Source: CAYNFS01 sp964396685
Lineage (GTDB): Bacteria; Patescibacteriota; Doudnabacteria; UBA920; 2-01-FULL-46-14
NCBI GenBank assembly: GCA_964396685.1
Contig: CAYNFS010000007.1
Location: 1 to 57,070, forward strand
Direction of reading: 5' to 3'
Length of the DNA stretch: 57,070 bases
The translations under genes and the position numbers were made by a program. Positions 38,224-46,825 of the stretch are shown piece after piece; position 1 is the first letter of the stretch, and the number at the start of each line of letters is the position of its first letter. The notes under the pieces are model-generated. The model had not been told where the DNA came from and searched no databases. It saw only the letters and a program-made list of their open reading frames with translations.

Positions 38224-40627
38224 TGTCTTTACGAATTACGAATAAATACGAATATACGAAAATCAGATATCCGATCCCAAGGGGATGATTGAGATATGGC
38301 GTGGTGATATTTAAAACTAAAAGCGCAGCTAATCCTGCCAAAATTCCCAGAATTTGTAATTTGTAATTTGTAATTTGTAATTTTGAAAAACCCAGCCTAA
38401 AGATATGAGCAATGAATAAAAGATAAATTAATAATCCTAAAGCGCCAATCTTCAATAGCGTGTCCAAGTATCCCCACTCGAAAGCATAGCTTGTTATTTT
38501 ACCAGTCGGATTTTGAGGCGTAATCCGGTCTGGCAGAAAACTTTCATAGCTTAATTCTTTGCCAAAACCCGCTCCCAAAACCGGCGATTGCTTGAGGGCC
38601 GAAAGCAGCTGCGGCAAAAGCAGGAGCCTGGCACTGCCGGCCGCTTCTTGAGCCGGATTCTCAATTCGGCTTGCGATTGTCGAGCTTACTTCCCCGCCCC
38701 CCAAGCTCATTAGTCCATATAAGACGCCAATTTCAAGCACCGCAATTAAAATTACAATGCCTGCCAATCTCGCTACACGTCCAATTCCGACCTTCAGGTA
38801 AAATAACAAAACAAGCGCGGCAAAGATTGCCCCCGCGATTCCGCCCAGCCAGAAACTGCGCGAAAGGCTTAGGATGATTGAAAGGACTGCGGCTCCTAAA
38901 ATTATAAATCTCACATTTTTTGTCGTTGCGACCCCGAACGAAGTTGAGGGGAAAGCAATCTCGGACGATTCTTGAGATTGCTTCGCCGTCCGCCCAAAGC
39001 GGACTCCTCGCAATGACGGATCGATCCAAGCAACGCCAAAAACAAACACCCCCACAAGCGACCAAAACTGGCTGGCCAGAAATATGCGAGAAGCCGATCC
39101 TACAAAGCCGGTAATCTCGCCGGCCTTGCTTTCTATGACCCAATGATAGGCGGTTGCCACACCCGGCAGATCAAGTCCAAACCACAAAAACAAAGCCAAG
39201 CTTTTGATCGCAATTACCACAATTGCCGCGCCTAAAATTGGAAAAATATTTTCCAAGACCGCTCGGGACTTCACTGCGATTAAGACCGCCGGCAAAATCA
39301 GCAAATACAAATAGCCATTGGCATCCTGAAAAACGTTACCCAAACCGTTGCTTGTTAAAAATCCCTTTAATGCGCCGACCACAATTATCAATAATAACAA
39401 CCAATAAGTTTTTGGCACATCCCTAAAAATTTTGAATTTTGCATTGTCGTTTTGATTTTTGATTTTTGATTTTTGAATTAAATTAATCACCCATCCCAAA
39501 AACACCGCCCCAAAAACCACTATCCGCAAAGAAACTATCCCGTACTCGAACATTCGGCCTCTGGAGCCTACAAAAAGCTCGCCAAACAGAAGATAAATTC
39601 CGAGTTCCGGCCGCTTTAACGCAAGCCAAAAAGTGACAAGCCCGATTACGATTAAAAGGGGCAGATTGAGCCCGTTATAAACGAAAACAACGAGAGACAG
39701 AGCCTCCGCCGCCAGCATCAAAATCAAGGTTTTTTTGAGCATGCCCTCTCTTTCTCCCCCATGCGAAGGGGGAGAGGAAGAGGGGGTAGAAGACAAATCT
39801 AAAATCCAAGCCATAGTCAAAACTAATGGCATTATCACTCGCAGAGCTAAAACTTCCCACCACTTCCCGTTTTTTTCAAAATAGTAAATCAGACTTCGGG
39901 CCAAGGTCTTTTTGCGCGCATAGATATTAAATTGCGCAAAGCTTTCTCCTCCTTTGTGCATCACAACTGCTCCCGGATAAAAAATAACCCTGTAGCCCGC
40001 GTTTTTGACGCGCCTGCAAAAATCTACCTCTTCGTACCAAAGCCAAAACTTTTCGTCCAAAAATCCCAGCTTTTCTATTATATCCCGTTTGGTCAGAAGA
40101 GCCGCGCCCATCACCTGCTCAACTTCTTGAATCTCTTCATAGTCAAAATCGGCCATTAGATATTTTTTGGGTCTCAAGAAACGATGCAGGCCGGAAAAAA
40201 CCAAAACCGAAGACCAAATACCGGGAAATCTTCTGACCGAAGGCTGAACCGAGCCGTCAGGATTGACAATCTTTGGCCCCACAATCCCGACATCGGCATG
40301 CGCCTTAAGATAATTTGCCAATGTTTGTAAAGCTTGAGGACGGACTTCCGTATCGGGATTGAGCATCAGGATATAATCGCCTGACGAATTCTTGTAGGCG
40401 AGATTATTCCCTTTGGCAAAGCCAAGATTGGCGGTGGACTTAAAAATTTTAATTCGCGGACTTGTCCCATAAGTTTTCTGCAAGGCTTCAAAGCTTCCGT
40501 CAGCAGAGTTATTGTCAACAACGATAATTTCAAAGTCAAAATTCGGCGCGTTTTTTTGGATTGAGTCTATGCAACGCAAAACCAGCTCCCGCGTATTCCA
40601 GTTGACGATTAGAATAGATAGTTTCAT
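38207..40627 (-). CDS. GT2 glycosyltransferase fused to an O-antigen-ligase-like membrane protein
   Basis: An 806-residue protein. Residues 1-280 are a complete GT2 transferase (LSILIVNWNTRELVLRCI, IIVVDNNSADGSFEA, LMLNPDTEV, WYEEVDFCRRVKNAGY). From about residue 300 it becomes a polytopic membrane protein with the look of an O-antigen ligase or polymerase (many helices, SRSFWLGGIAGAIFAAL, SPVLGAGFGKELSYESF near the usual Wzy_C position). The join is a palindromic repeat (TPSSSPPSHGGEREGM). Three other dispersed repeats lie in frame: KSKIKNQNDNAKFKIF, DPSLRGVRFGRTAKQSQES, and LQITNYKLQIL. It may couple sugar transfer to chain assembly, or the fusion may be accidental. Confidence 0.8.
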   Translation of the reverse strand: MKLSILIVNWNTRELVLRCIDSIQKNAPNFDFEIIVVDNNSADGSFEALQKTYGTSPRIKIFKSTANLGFAKGNNLAYKNSSGDYILMLNPDTEVRPQALQTLANYLKAHADVGIVGPKIVNPDGSVQPSVRRFPGIWSSVLVFSGLHRFLRPKKYLMADFDYEEIQEVEQVMGAALLTKRDIIEKLGFLDEKFWLWYEEVDFCRRVKNAGYRVIFYPGAVVMHKGGESFAQFNIYARKKTLARSLIYYFEKNGKWWEVLALRVIMPLVLTMAWILDLSSTPSSSPPSHGGEREGMLKKTLILMLAAEALSLVVFVYNGLNLPLLIVIGLVTFWLALKRPELGIYLLFGELFVGSRGRMFEYGIVSLRIVVFGAVFLGWVINLIQKSKIKNQNDNAKFKIFRDVPKTYWLLLLIIVVGALKGFLTSNGLGNVFQDANGYLYLLILPAVLIAVKSRAVLENIFPILGAAIVVIAIKSLALFLWFGLDLPGVATAYHWVIESKAGEITGFVGSASRIFLASQFWSLVGVFVFGVAWIDPSLRGVRFGRTAKQSQESSEIAFPSTSFGVATTKNVRFIILGAAVLSIILSLSRSFWLGGIAGAIFAALVLLFYLKVGIGRVARLAGIVILIAVLEIGVLYGLMSLGGGEVSSTIASRIENPAQEAAGSARLLLLPQLLSALKQSPVLGAGFGKELSYESFLPDRITPQNPTGKITSYAFEWGYLDTLLKIGALGLLIYLLFIAHIFRLGFSKLQITNYKLQILGILAGLAALLVLNITTPYLNHPLGIGYLIFVYSYLFVIRKDNETAG
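38348..38386. repeat. AATTTGTAATTTGTAA tandem repeat inside the ligase gene
   Basis: About four tandem TTGTAAT units, read in frame as LQITNYKLQIL near the C-terminus of the fusion protein. Confidence 0.75.
38954..39018. repeat. GCAATCTC...CTCGCAATGAC repeat inside the ligase gene
   Basis: Member of the family also at 5733-5762, 6419-6452 and 47565-47608, read in frame as LRGVRFGRTAKQSQES in a loop of the membrane protein. Confidence 0.7.
39743..39790. repeat. Palindromic repeat at the GT2/ligase junction
   Basis: CCCTCTCTTTCTCCCCC-ATGCGAA-GGGGGAGAG with a further GAGGGGG arm; encodes SSSPPSHGGEREG exactly between the two domains. Confidence 0.8.
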
Positions 40628-42093
40628 GATGGATCGTCATTCCCGCGGAACTTGTCCTCGATCTGATCGGGGAGCGGGAAGCGAGAAGATTTTCTCGAGA
40701 AAATACTTTTTGCAAACTCCAAATCTTCTCTTTTAAGAAACCTTGCTATGGCCAAAACTGCCAAATACACCATAATCCCCGCCCCAATTGAAACCACGGG
40801 ATTTATCTCCCGAATCTGCCACACGACAAAACCCATGACGGCCGACGCAATGACCGGCCATAAGCCGAATTTCCAAAGCTTAAAATCGGCTATGCGTCCG
40901 GCGTAAAAAATATAAGCCAAAGCGACGAACAAGTAAGATGCGACTGTAATCCAGGCTGAAGCTAAGATCCCGAATTTGGGAATAAAAATCAGATTGGCCG
41001 CAAAATTAAAAATTGTCGCGACAGCCAATATCGCGACTGATTTTCTCACTTGCTTGACAATCATCATTACATTTGGCACCGCATAAATAAAAGTCAAAAC
41101 CGAGGACCAAATCAAAATTTGAAAAGGCAGGACGGATCCCAGGTAACGCTCGTCAAAAAGGCCCAAAATAATTTTATCGGCCAGAATCGTCCCCCCCACC
41201 CCCAAAGGTATGGCCAGCGCCATCATGTAGCGATTCCAGCGGTTCATGACTTCTCTGACTTCAGGTGTTTTCAAATCAGACTTGCTTGCAAGGTACGGGA
41301 AAAGCGAAATCGCCACTACCGCGGGGATAAAAGTCAAAGCGTCAATGAACCGGTATGCGCCGCTGTATAGGCCGACCTGCGCGAACGGCAAAAAGAACTT
41401 TTGCAAAACAATGTCAAGCTTGGCAACCAGCATTTCAAAGCCGGAAATAAAAGCAAAAGGCAAACCAAACAGGAGCATTCTCCTGACAAGCGGCCAATCA
41501 AGCTCAAGCTTAAGAGGTGCAGCGCGAGTGTTCAATCGGTAAATTATCAATCCAGACATCCCAACGAGGGTGTAGACCCAAAAAATAAAAACGATGTTTT
41601 GACCGCTAAAAACCGCATAGAGAAGCCAAGCGGCGTTTATGATGGTATTAACAAAATTTACTGCGGCCACGATGTGGATTCTCTGTTGCGCCTGGACCAA
41701 CGCGGAAAAAGGATTGGACAAAGAACCGACCAGAAGGCCGACTCCCGCGACAAACATGGCCTGGCCAACGAGAGGTTCATAATGCAAAAACTTGGGGATA
41801 ATAATAAAGGCCAAAAGAACGACGGACGATATCAAAATTTGCGCTATAAAAAAATTGCCAAGATACAAAGAAGCACGATTCTCGTCTTCGCTGATTTTCT
41901 TGACGACATACCGCTGAACGCCGAGATCAACCAAAAGCAAAAAAATCGTGTAGTACGCCAGCACCAGGGAAAACTTGCCGAAATCAGTCGGACCCAAATA
42001 AGTAACCAGCCTGATGTAAACAACAAAAATAATTATCCCGGAGACAATCCGCGATAATCCGAGCGAGAAGATATTGCGTCCAATCTGGCGCAT
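40624..42093 (-). CDS. Polysaccharide flippase (Wzx/MATE-like)
   Basis: A 489-residue membrane protein with about 12-14 helices, beginning MRQIGRNIFSLGLSRIVSG as usual for O-antigen and teichuronic-type flippases. It moves lipid-linked sugar units across the membrane. The ATG at 42093 is preferred over an upstream ATG at 42183 because TGG-TATAAT (42100-42105) stands exactly 6 nt in front of it and the upstream stretch lacks homology to the family start. Its stop overlaps the start of the GT2/ligase fusion by 4 nt, so flippase, fusion and GT2 are one operon. Confidence 0.88.
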   Translation of the reverse strand: MRQIGRNIFSLGLSRIVSGIIIFVVYIRLVTYLGPTDFGKFSLVLAYYTIFLLLVDLGVQRYVVKKISEDENRASLYLGNFFIAQILISSVVLLAFIIIPKFLHYEPLVGQAMFVAGVGLLVGSLSNPFSALVQAQQRIHIVAAVNFVNTIINAAWLLYAVFSGQNIVFIFWVYTLVGMSGLIIYRLNTRAAPLKLELDWPLVRRMLLFGLPFAFISGFEMLVAKLDIVLQKFFLPFAQVGLYSGAYRFIDALTFIPAVVAISLFPYLASKSDLKTPEVREVMNRWNRYMMALAIPLGVGGTILADKIILGLFDERYLGSVLPFQILIWSSVLTFIYAVPNVMMIVKQVRKSVAILAVATIFNFAANLIFIPKFGILASAWITVASYLFVALAYIFYAGRIADFKLWKFGLWPVIASAVMGFVVWQIREINPVVSIGAGIMVYLAVLAIARFLKREDLEFAKSIFSRKSSRFPLPDQIEDKFRGNDDPS

Positions 42094-42099
42094 GGATTG

Positions 42100-42108
42100 A
42101 TTATACCA
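42100..42108 (-). promoter_or_regulatory. Extended -10 promoter of the flippase operon
   Basis: TGG-TATAAT followed by CAATCC and the ATG at 42093; no good -35, as is normal for extended -10 promoters. Confidence 0.65.
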
Positions 42109-42175
42109 AAAAAAGAAGCGAAACGCTTTCCACGCGCTCCGCTCAAACAATGATTGGTGCCTGATAGGCCGGTAT

Positions 42176-42829
42176 TCAAGCATTATTGTTTTTTTCTTTT
42201 TTCATGAACCTTCCATCTTCGAGCCGGACCAATCCCAGCTTTTTTGTTTCTTCCAAAAGCCATTTGTTGTAGTTTTTAGTTTCGGCAAGTCTTTGGCGAT
42301 ATTTTTCGGTTACAGATTTCGTTCCTTCTTTGTCCATTTTTAAATCTAAAGATTTTTGCAGTTTGTCCAGAAACATTAAGACTTCTTTGCACCGAAGATA
42401 AAGTTGTACTGCCGGCGGCAATGTTTCGTCGAGAGGATAGAAACTTAATTTATTCAATTCAAATTCAGAAAAGGAAACAATGGGAATAAAGGGATCAGCC
42501 GCTTCGCCTATTTTCCCCATTACTCCCCTTACACCCATTAATTCCCGATATAGCCCCAATGAAATATCTTTGCAATCATCTTTTAGCTCCTCTAATGAGC
42601 CGATAGAAAAACCCAAGAACTGAAAATACTCCCGGGTCGTATTTCTCTTCCAGCCTTCAATAATATTTTTGGTCCCGCTTCTTGCTGACCTATCCATCTG
42701 GTCTTTCAGACTAAGCAAGGTTTTGGTTTTTGGAAAAAGATCAGTCAACTTCAAAGTCAACGACTGAATTTCCGCCGCCTTTTTATAGACCAAAAGATCC
42801 TTATATCCTTCGGGCTTTCTCGAAATCAT
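42176..42829 (-). CDS. Four-helix bundle protein (S23/IVS-type)
   Basis: A 217-residue protein whose first 110 residues (YKDLLVYKKAAEIQSLTLKL, LSLKDQMDRSARSGTKNIIEG, YFQFLGFSIGSLEELKDD) match the four-helix bundle family first found in 23S rRNA intervening sequences. The usual members are about 120 residues; this one has a longer helical and basic C-terminal part. The role is unknown in this family. It lies 6 nt after the secreted repeat protein gene. Confidence 0.8.
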   Translation of the reverse strand: MISRKPEGYKDLLVYKKAAEIQSLTLKLTDLFPKTKTLLSLKDQMDRSARSGTKNIIEGWKRNTTREYFQFLGFSIGSLEELKDDCKDISLGLYRELMGVRGVMGKIGEAADPFIPIVSFSEFELNKLSFYPLDETLPPAVQLYLRCKEVLMFLDKLQKSLDLKMDKEGTKSVTEKYRQRLAETKNYNKWLLEETKKLGLVRLEDGRFMKKEKNNNA

Positions 42830-42835
42830 ATCTCC

Positions 42836-44722
42836 TCAATTCTCCACCACAGCGCCCACGGGGAACTTGGCGAACTCTTCAGGAGAAACTTCTACCACGT
42901 GCGCGAAAAGCAATCTGCGATTTTGAAAAGCCGTGAAAGTCAGCGGCCGCCAAACGCCGTCCACGAGATAATACACGGTCGGACTGTCTTTGAGTTTGGC
43001 AAGGGTTCTGTCCGGAAGCGGCAAATCTTCGCCAAGCTCAAAAATCTCAAGCTGGGCTTTGTCTGTCACCACAACGTCTTTGAAGCTCCAAACGTTTTTC
43101 AAAAACACTGCATAAGACACGGCTCTTCTGACCCCGGCTTCCATATAGTAAACCACGGCTTCTTCTTTGCTTTTGACCAAAAGGCCCGTGGGCGGCGGCA
43201 TGGGCTTGCCCGTCTCCCATCCGGAAAGCTCGGCCTTTGGTACTGCCACCACGTCTTTGAAACTAAACTCTCGCGCTTGAAATACAAACAAAGTCAAAGG
43301 CTCAAGCTTGCCGTTGCCCACATGATACACGACCGGTTCCTCTTTCGCCTTGATCAAAGTGCCATCCACAGGCGGCATCAAAGCGCCAGCCGGATAAGTA
43401 TCAAGCTCGCCCGGTTCAGCAGACAAAACATCGGCAAACTTCAAACCCCTTTGCTTGAAGACAAACGCGGACAGCAGGCGTTTTTGATTATTGGTAATAA
43501 TATAGACTGCCGGATTGTCTTTGGATTTGACCAACGTTCCTTCGGCGGGAAGCGCCACTCCGCCGTCTTTATAGCTTTGGATTTCATCGTCCGGCAGGAC
43601 TTGCGCGCCTGCCAGGTCAATTTTCCGCTGAACCGCCACGAAACTTGAGAGGGATTTGCGCGCACCCTGCTCAACGAGATAATGCTTGTTCAAAGAGTCT
43701 TTCAATATCGTCCCGTCGTTTGGCGGCATCACGTCACCCGCCGGAAATTCGGAAAATTCAAGGCTTGAGACTGCTACCACGTTTGTCGGAACAAGCCCCC
43801 GCTGACTCATGACAAACGTTGAAATTTGACGCCGAAGGCCGTTGTCAATCACATAAATCTTGGGGTCTTGCGAGGTCTGAATCAAAGTCCCGTTTGGGTA
43901 CCTGAACCACTGGTTGAAAAATCTCCAAAAGTTATAATTGCCGTTATAGACGTGCGGCGTGTAGCGGTACAGCGCCGTGGTCGCAAAGTTTGACAAAGTC
44001 ACTGTCTGGTACTGTGGCGCGTTATTCGGCGGCCCTTGGGTATTTTCTAAAGTGATAGTATCGCCCATCCGCGAAGTCCTGACACGATTGCCATTGCCGT
44101 AGGCATTGTTATTGATGTCAACCATCGGGCCCCGGCCTACCCGGGTGCCGTTCACCTGATAATAAAAACTCCTGATCAATGATGCCGGCATGCCAATGTA
44201 CCGGTTATCTTGAGCGTCAAAATTGCCGAAAAGCTGGAAATAAAAACCCAAAAAAATCTCACTGCATCCCCCCTCATCCGGACAGCCGAAACCCAAAGCC
44301 TTATCCAGCGCCCGCTGCAGCCGGGTTTCCGTATCATACGTTCCCGTGATGAGCGATTGCTCTTTTTGAAGAGTCACCAGGATGACTTGCGGGTTGAGTC
44401 CCGCCGAAGTTGCGGCATCGTAAATAAGCTCGGCCGCCGTCCTTGCTCTTCCCAGGTTTGGGCGAGGATCGGGCAGACGGCTTTTGAGCGCGGTGTCTCC
44501 CGGCTCGCGCAGCTTAAGCAAAAAATCCGTAGACGTATTTGCCAAAACGCTTCCTTTGCTCTCCAAAAATCTTTGAATGCCTTCCACCCCTCCCAGTGTT
44601 GCCGTGTCCGCAAACCTCTCATCCGCGATGAGATTATTCGGATCAAACTCGCTGGCAACGACAACTAACGGGCTCCATAAAATTATTCCTAGCAAAACAA
44701 TGGCCGTCGCTATTTTGGTCAT
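42836..44722 (-). CDS. Secreted protein with six tandem ~58-residue repeats
   Basis: A 628-residue exported protein. A signal peptide (IATAIVLLGIILWSPLVVVAS) is followed by a domain (about residues 25-275) with AAELIYDAATSAGLNPQVIL and LVTLQKEQSLIT, which has the feel of a lysozyme-like or cell-wall hydrolase fold, with Glu in KEQSL a candidate catalytic residue; this is uncertain. From about residue 278 six repeats follow, each with GTL(I/V)K...P.VY.(I/V).NG..R.LS.FVF..RG..F.DV and ending in P.G..MPP. The same repeat ends the neighbouring subtilase, so they probably act on or bind the same surface structure. Confidence 0.75.
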   Translation of the reverse strand: MTKIATAIVLLGIILWSPLVVVASEFDPNNLIADERFADTATLGGVEGIQRFLESKGSVLANTSTDFLLKLREPGDTALKSRLPDPRPNLGRARTAAELIYDAATSAGLNPQVILVTLQKEQSLITGTYDTETRLQRALDKALGFGCPDEGGCSEIFLGFYFQLFGNFDAQDNRYIGMPASLIRSFYYQVNGTRVGRGPMVDINNNAYGNGNRVRTSRMGDTITLENTQGPPNNAPQYQTVTLSNFATTALYRYTPHVYNGNYNFWRFFNQWFRYPNGTLIQTSQDPKIYVIDNGLRRQISTFVMSQRGLVPTNVVAVSSLEFSEFPAGDVMPPNDGTILKDSLNKHYLVEQGARKSLSSFVAVQRKIDLAGAQVLPDDEIQSYKDGGVALPAEGTLVKSKDNPAVYIITNNQKRLLSAFVFKQRGLKFADVLSAEPGELDTYPAGALMPPVDGTLIKAKEEPVVYHVGNGKLEPLTLFVFQAREFSFKDVVAVPKAELSGWETGKPMPPPTGLLVKSKEEAVVYYMEAGVRRAVSYAVFLKNVWSFKDVVVTDKAQLEIFELGEDLPLPDRTLAKLKDSPTVYYLVDGVWRPLTFTAFQNRRLLFAHVVEVSPEEFAKFPVGAVVEN

Positions 44723-44761
44723 TGGGATTTGGGGTTTGTTTAGGATTTAGATATTAGAAAT

Positions 44762-46825
44762 TTACTCAATTATGTCTTCTCCCTTTTCATACCCGTCCAC
44801 TTCGCTTTGCGGCAGGACGTGGACGTTCTCAAAGTTCAAGTTCCGATTTTGAAAAGCCGCAAGATTCAGTCCCCGCCGCTTGCCGTTTTCAACAAGATAC
44901 ACGGTTAAATTGGAATCGCCGCGCAAAAGTATGCCGTCCACAGGGGGATAAAGATAGCCTTGGGGATGCGAGTCAAATTTCGCAAGCTCTTCCGGCGGCA
45001 CTATGGCTATGGTCTTGTTCTCAAACCCTCTGTCCTTAAAGACGAAGAAAGAAAGCAGTTGTCTCATCCCGTTGTTCAAAATAAACACCGCCGGATGGTC
45101 GGCCGTTTTCATCAAGACTCCGTCCAAAACCGGCGCGTCTGCATTTTTGGGATAACTTGCGACTTCTGGGGAAGGCAGAGTTGCAATGTCTTCAAACCGC
45201 AGTCCCCGGGAAACAAACGCAAGATAAGAGAGCGCGTGTCTTTCTCCGTCTTCAATCAGATAAACTGTCGGATCTTGAGGCTCCTTAAAAATCGTGCTGT
45301 CAACAGGCGGCACAGGCTGTCCTGTGGGAAAGCTTTCAATCTGTTCCAAAGTCGCTATTTGAACTGGAACACCGGCAAAACGTTGTTTAAGCACAAATTC
45401 AGAAACCGGCCTTTTAAGCCCGCGCTCAACAAGATAGTTAAAACCTTCGGGATAGCGAATTACCGTGCCGGAAGAGAAACTCGTGACCTGTGATACCGCC
45501 TTGTAAGCGTTTATGCGCCCTTTGCCGATTTGGCCGACACAACTTCCTCCGCTACACCCTGTAAGATTAAGCTCGTCTATGTTGTCCACGCTGCCGATCA
45601 GCCGGTCCCGGATGGCTTTGACATCCAAATCAGGAAAAACACTCATCATAAGCGCCGCGACCCCGCTCACCATAGGTGTGGCGACAGACGTGCCGACAGC
45701 ATAAACATATAAATTGTGCTCACCGGGCCTTGAGGGATCAAAGTACGTCGAAAGAAGCCCTTGTTTCTGCTGTCTGTCAATAAAAGTTCCGGTTCCAGGA
45801 GCTGAAATGTCCACACAATTACTGCCGTAGTTGGAAAAACGCGCTTTTTTGTCGTCAATGTCAGTCGCCGCCACCCCGACAATCATGTTTTGCCCGCTGT
45901 CCGCGCAGACCGGCAAAATCGGGCTGGTATTTAAGTTTATGCCGCTTTCCACAGAGTCATTGCCGGAAGCAGCCACCACTAAAATCCCTTTGTTGAAAGC
46001 ATAAATTATGGCATCCTGCAAAACTTGCGAACTATCTGTGCCTTGACCGACTATGGAAAGATTGATTACTTTAGCGCCGTTATCGGCGGCCCACCTGATC
46101 CCCTTGGCCGCATCCGAGGCAAACCCCGAGCCGGTGGAATCAAAAACTTTAACAGGCATGAGCCTGACGCTCCAGTTGATTCCGGCTATTCCTTTGTTGT
46201 TATTTGCCTGGGCGCCAATTATTCCGGCAACAATGGTGCCGTGTCCATTGTCATCAGAATTAACTCCGGCTTGCAGTTCGCCGGATGCCCGTATCAAACA
46301 ATCGCTTGGAGAAGCAACACTTGCAACCTGGCAGTAACTTAAAAAGCCGCTGCCGACTCTCCCGTCCGATAAATCCTCATGCTTGCCGTCAATGCCTGTG
46401 TCAATCACCGCAACGGTGATGCCGGATCCGGTCGCTGCTTCCCACGCTTTGTGAACCTGCATCTTCGGCAGATACCACTGCCTTTTAAGTTCCGCCGTAT
46501 CCAGCACAAACCAGGGGTCAGAAGCATTGAGCGAGGATTTAAGTCTTTGATCGCTCTCCACGTATTCTATCCCGCCCCAACCGCGCAAAGAGGCTAAAGC
46601 ATCCTCAACATCGTCCACTCTGATCCGATAAATTCGGTCAAAAAGAAGCTCTGCTTGACTATCATAAGCTGTAAGTTTGCTTAAAAACCTTTCATCTTTT
46701 AGTTTAACGACTAAAACTCCGGGGGGCGAACCGTTAGTTATCCCGGGATACAAGCTCAAAACAAAAACAAAAAAAACAAAAAAAGATACAATGCCTCTAT
46801 ATATTGTATTTTCCAAGAATCGCAT
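44762..46825 (-). CDS. Subtilisin-like serine protease with four ~58-residue repeats
   Basis: A 687-residue secreted S8 protease. Order: signal peptide (GIVSFFVFFVFVLSLYPG), a propeptide-like segment (LVVKLKDERFL...GIEYVESDQRL), catalytic domain with VAVIDTGIDGKHEDLSDG (Asp), DNGHGTIVAGIIGA (His), VVAASGNDS (oxyanion Asn) and AVGTSVATPMVSGVAAL (Ser), then four C-terminal repeats of the kind described for 42836-44722. The ATG at 46825 overlaps the end of the upstream transferase by 29 nt. It is probably fixed to the cell surface through the repeats. Confidence 0.9.
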   Translation of the reverse strand: MRFLENTIYRGIVSFFVFFVFVLSLYPGITNGSPPGVLVVKLKDERFLSKLTAYDSQAELLFDRIYRIRVDDVEDALASLRGWGGIEYVESDQRLKSSLNASDPWFVLDTAELKRQWYLPKMQVHKAWEAATGSGITVAVIDTGIDGKHEDLSDGRVGSGFLSYCQVASVASPSDCLIRASGELQAGVNSDDNGHGTIVAGIIGAQANNNKGIAGINWSVRLMPVKVFDSTGSGFASDAAKGIRWAADNGAKVINLSIVGQGTDSSQVLQDAIIYAFNKGILVVAASGNDSVESGINLNTSPILPVCADSGQNMIVGVAATDIDDKKARFSNYGSNCVDISAPGTGTFIDRQQKQGLLSTYFDPSRPGEHNLYVYAVGTSVATPMVSGVAALMMSVFPDLDVKAIRDRLIGSVDNIDELNLTGCSGGSCVGQIGKGRINAYKAVSQVTSFSSGTVIRYPEGFNYLVERGLKRPVSEFVLKQRFAGVPVQIATLEQIESFPTGQPVPPVDSTIFKEPQDPTVYLIEDGERHALSYLAFVSRGLRFEDIATLPSPEVASYPKNADAPVLDGVLMKTADHPAVFILNNGMRQLLSFFVFKDRGFENKTIAIVPPEELAKFDSHPQGYLYPPVDGILLRGDSNLTVYLVENGKRRGLNLAAFQNRNLNFENVHVLPQSEVDGYEKGEDIIE

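Noticed and set aside
38348..38386. CRISPR-like tandem repeat
   Set aside because: The units are about 10 bp with no spacers and lie in a coding frame.
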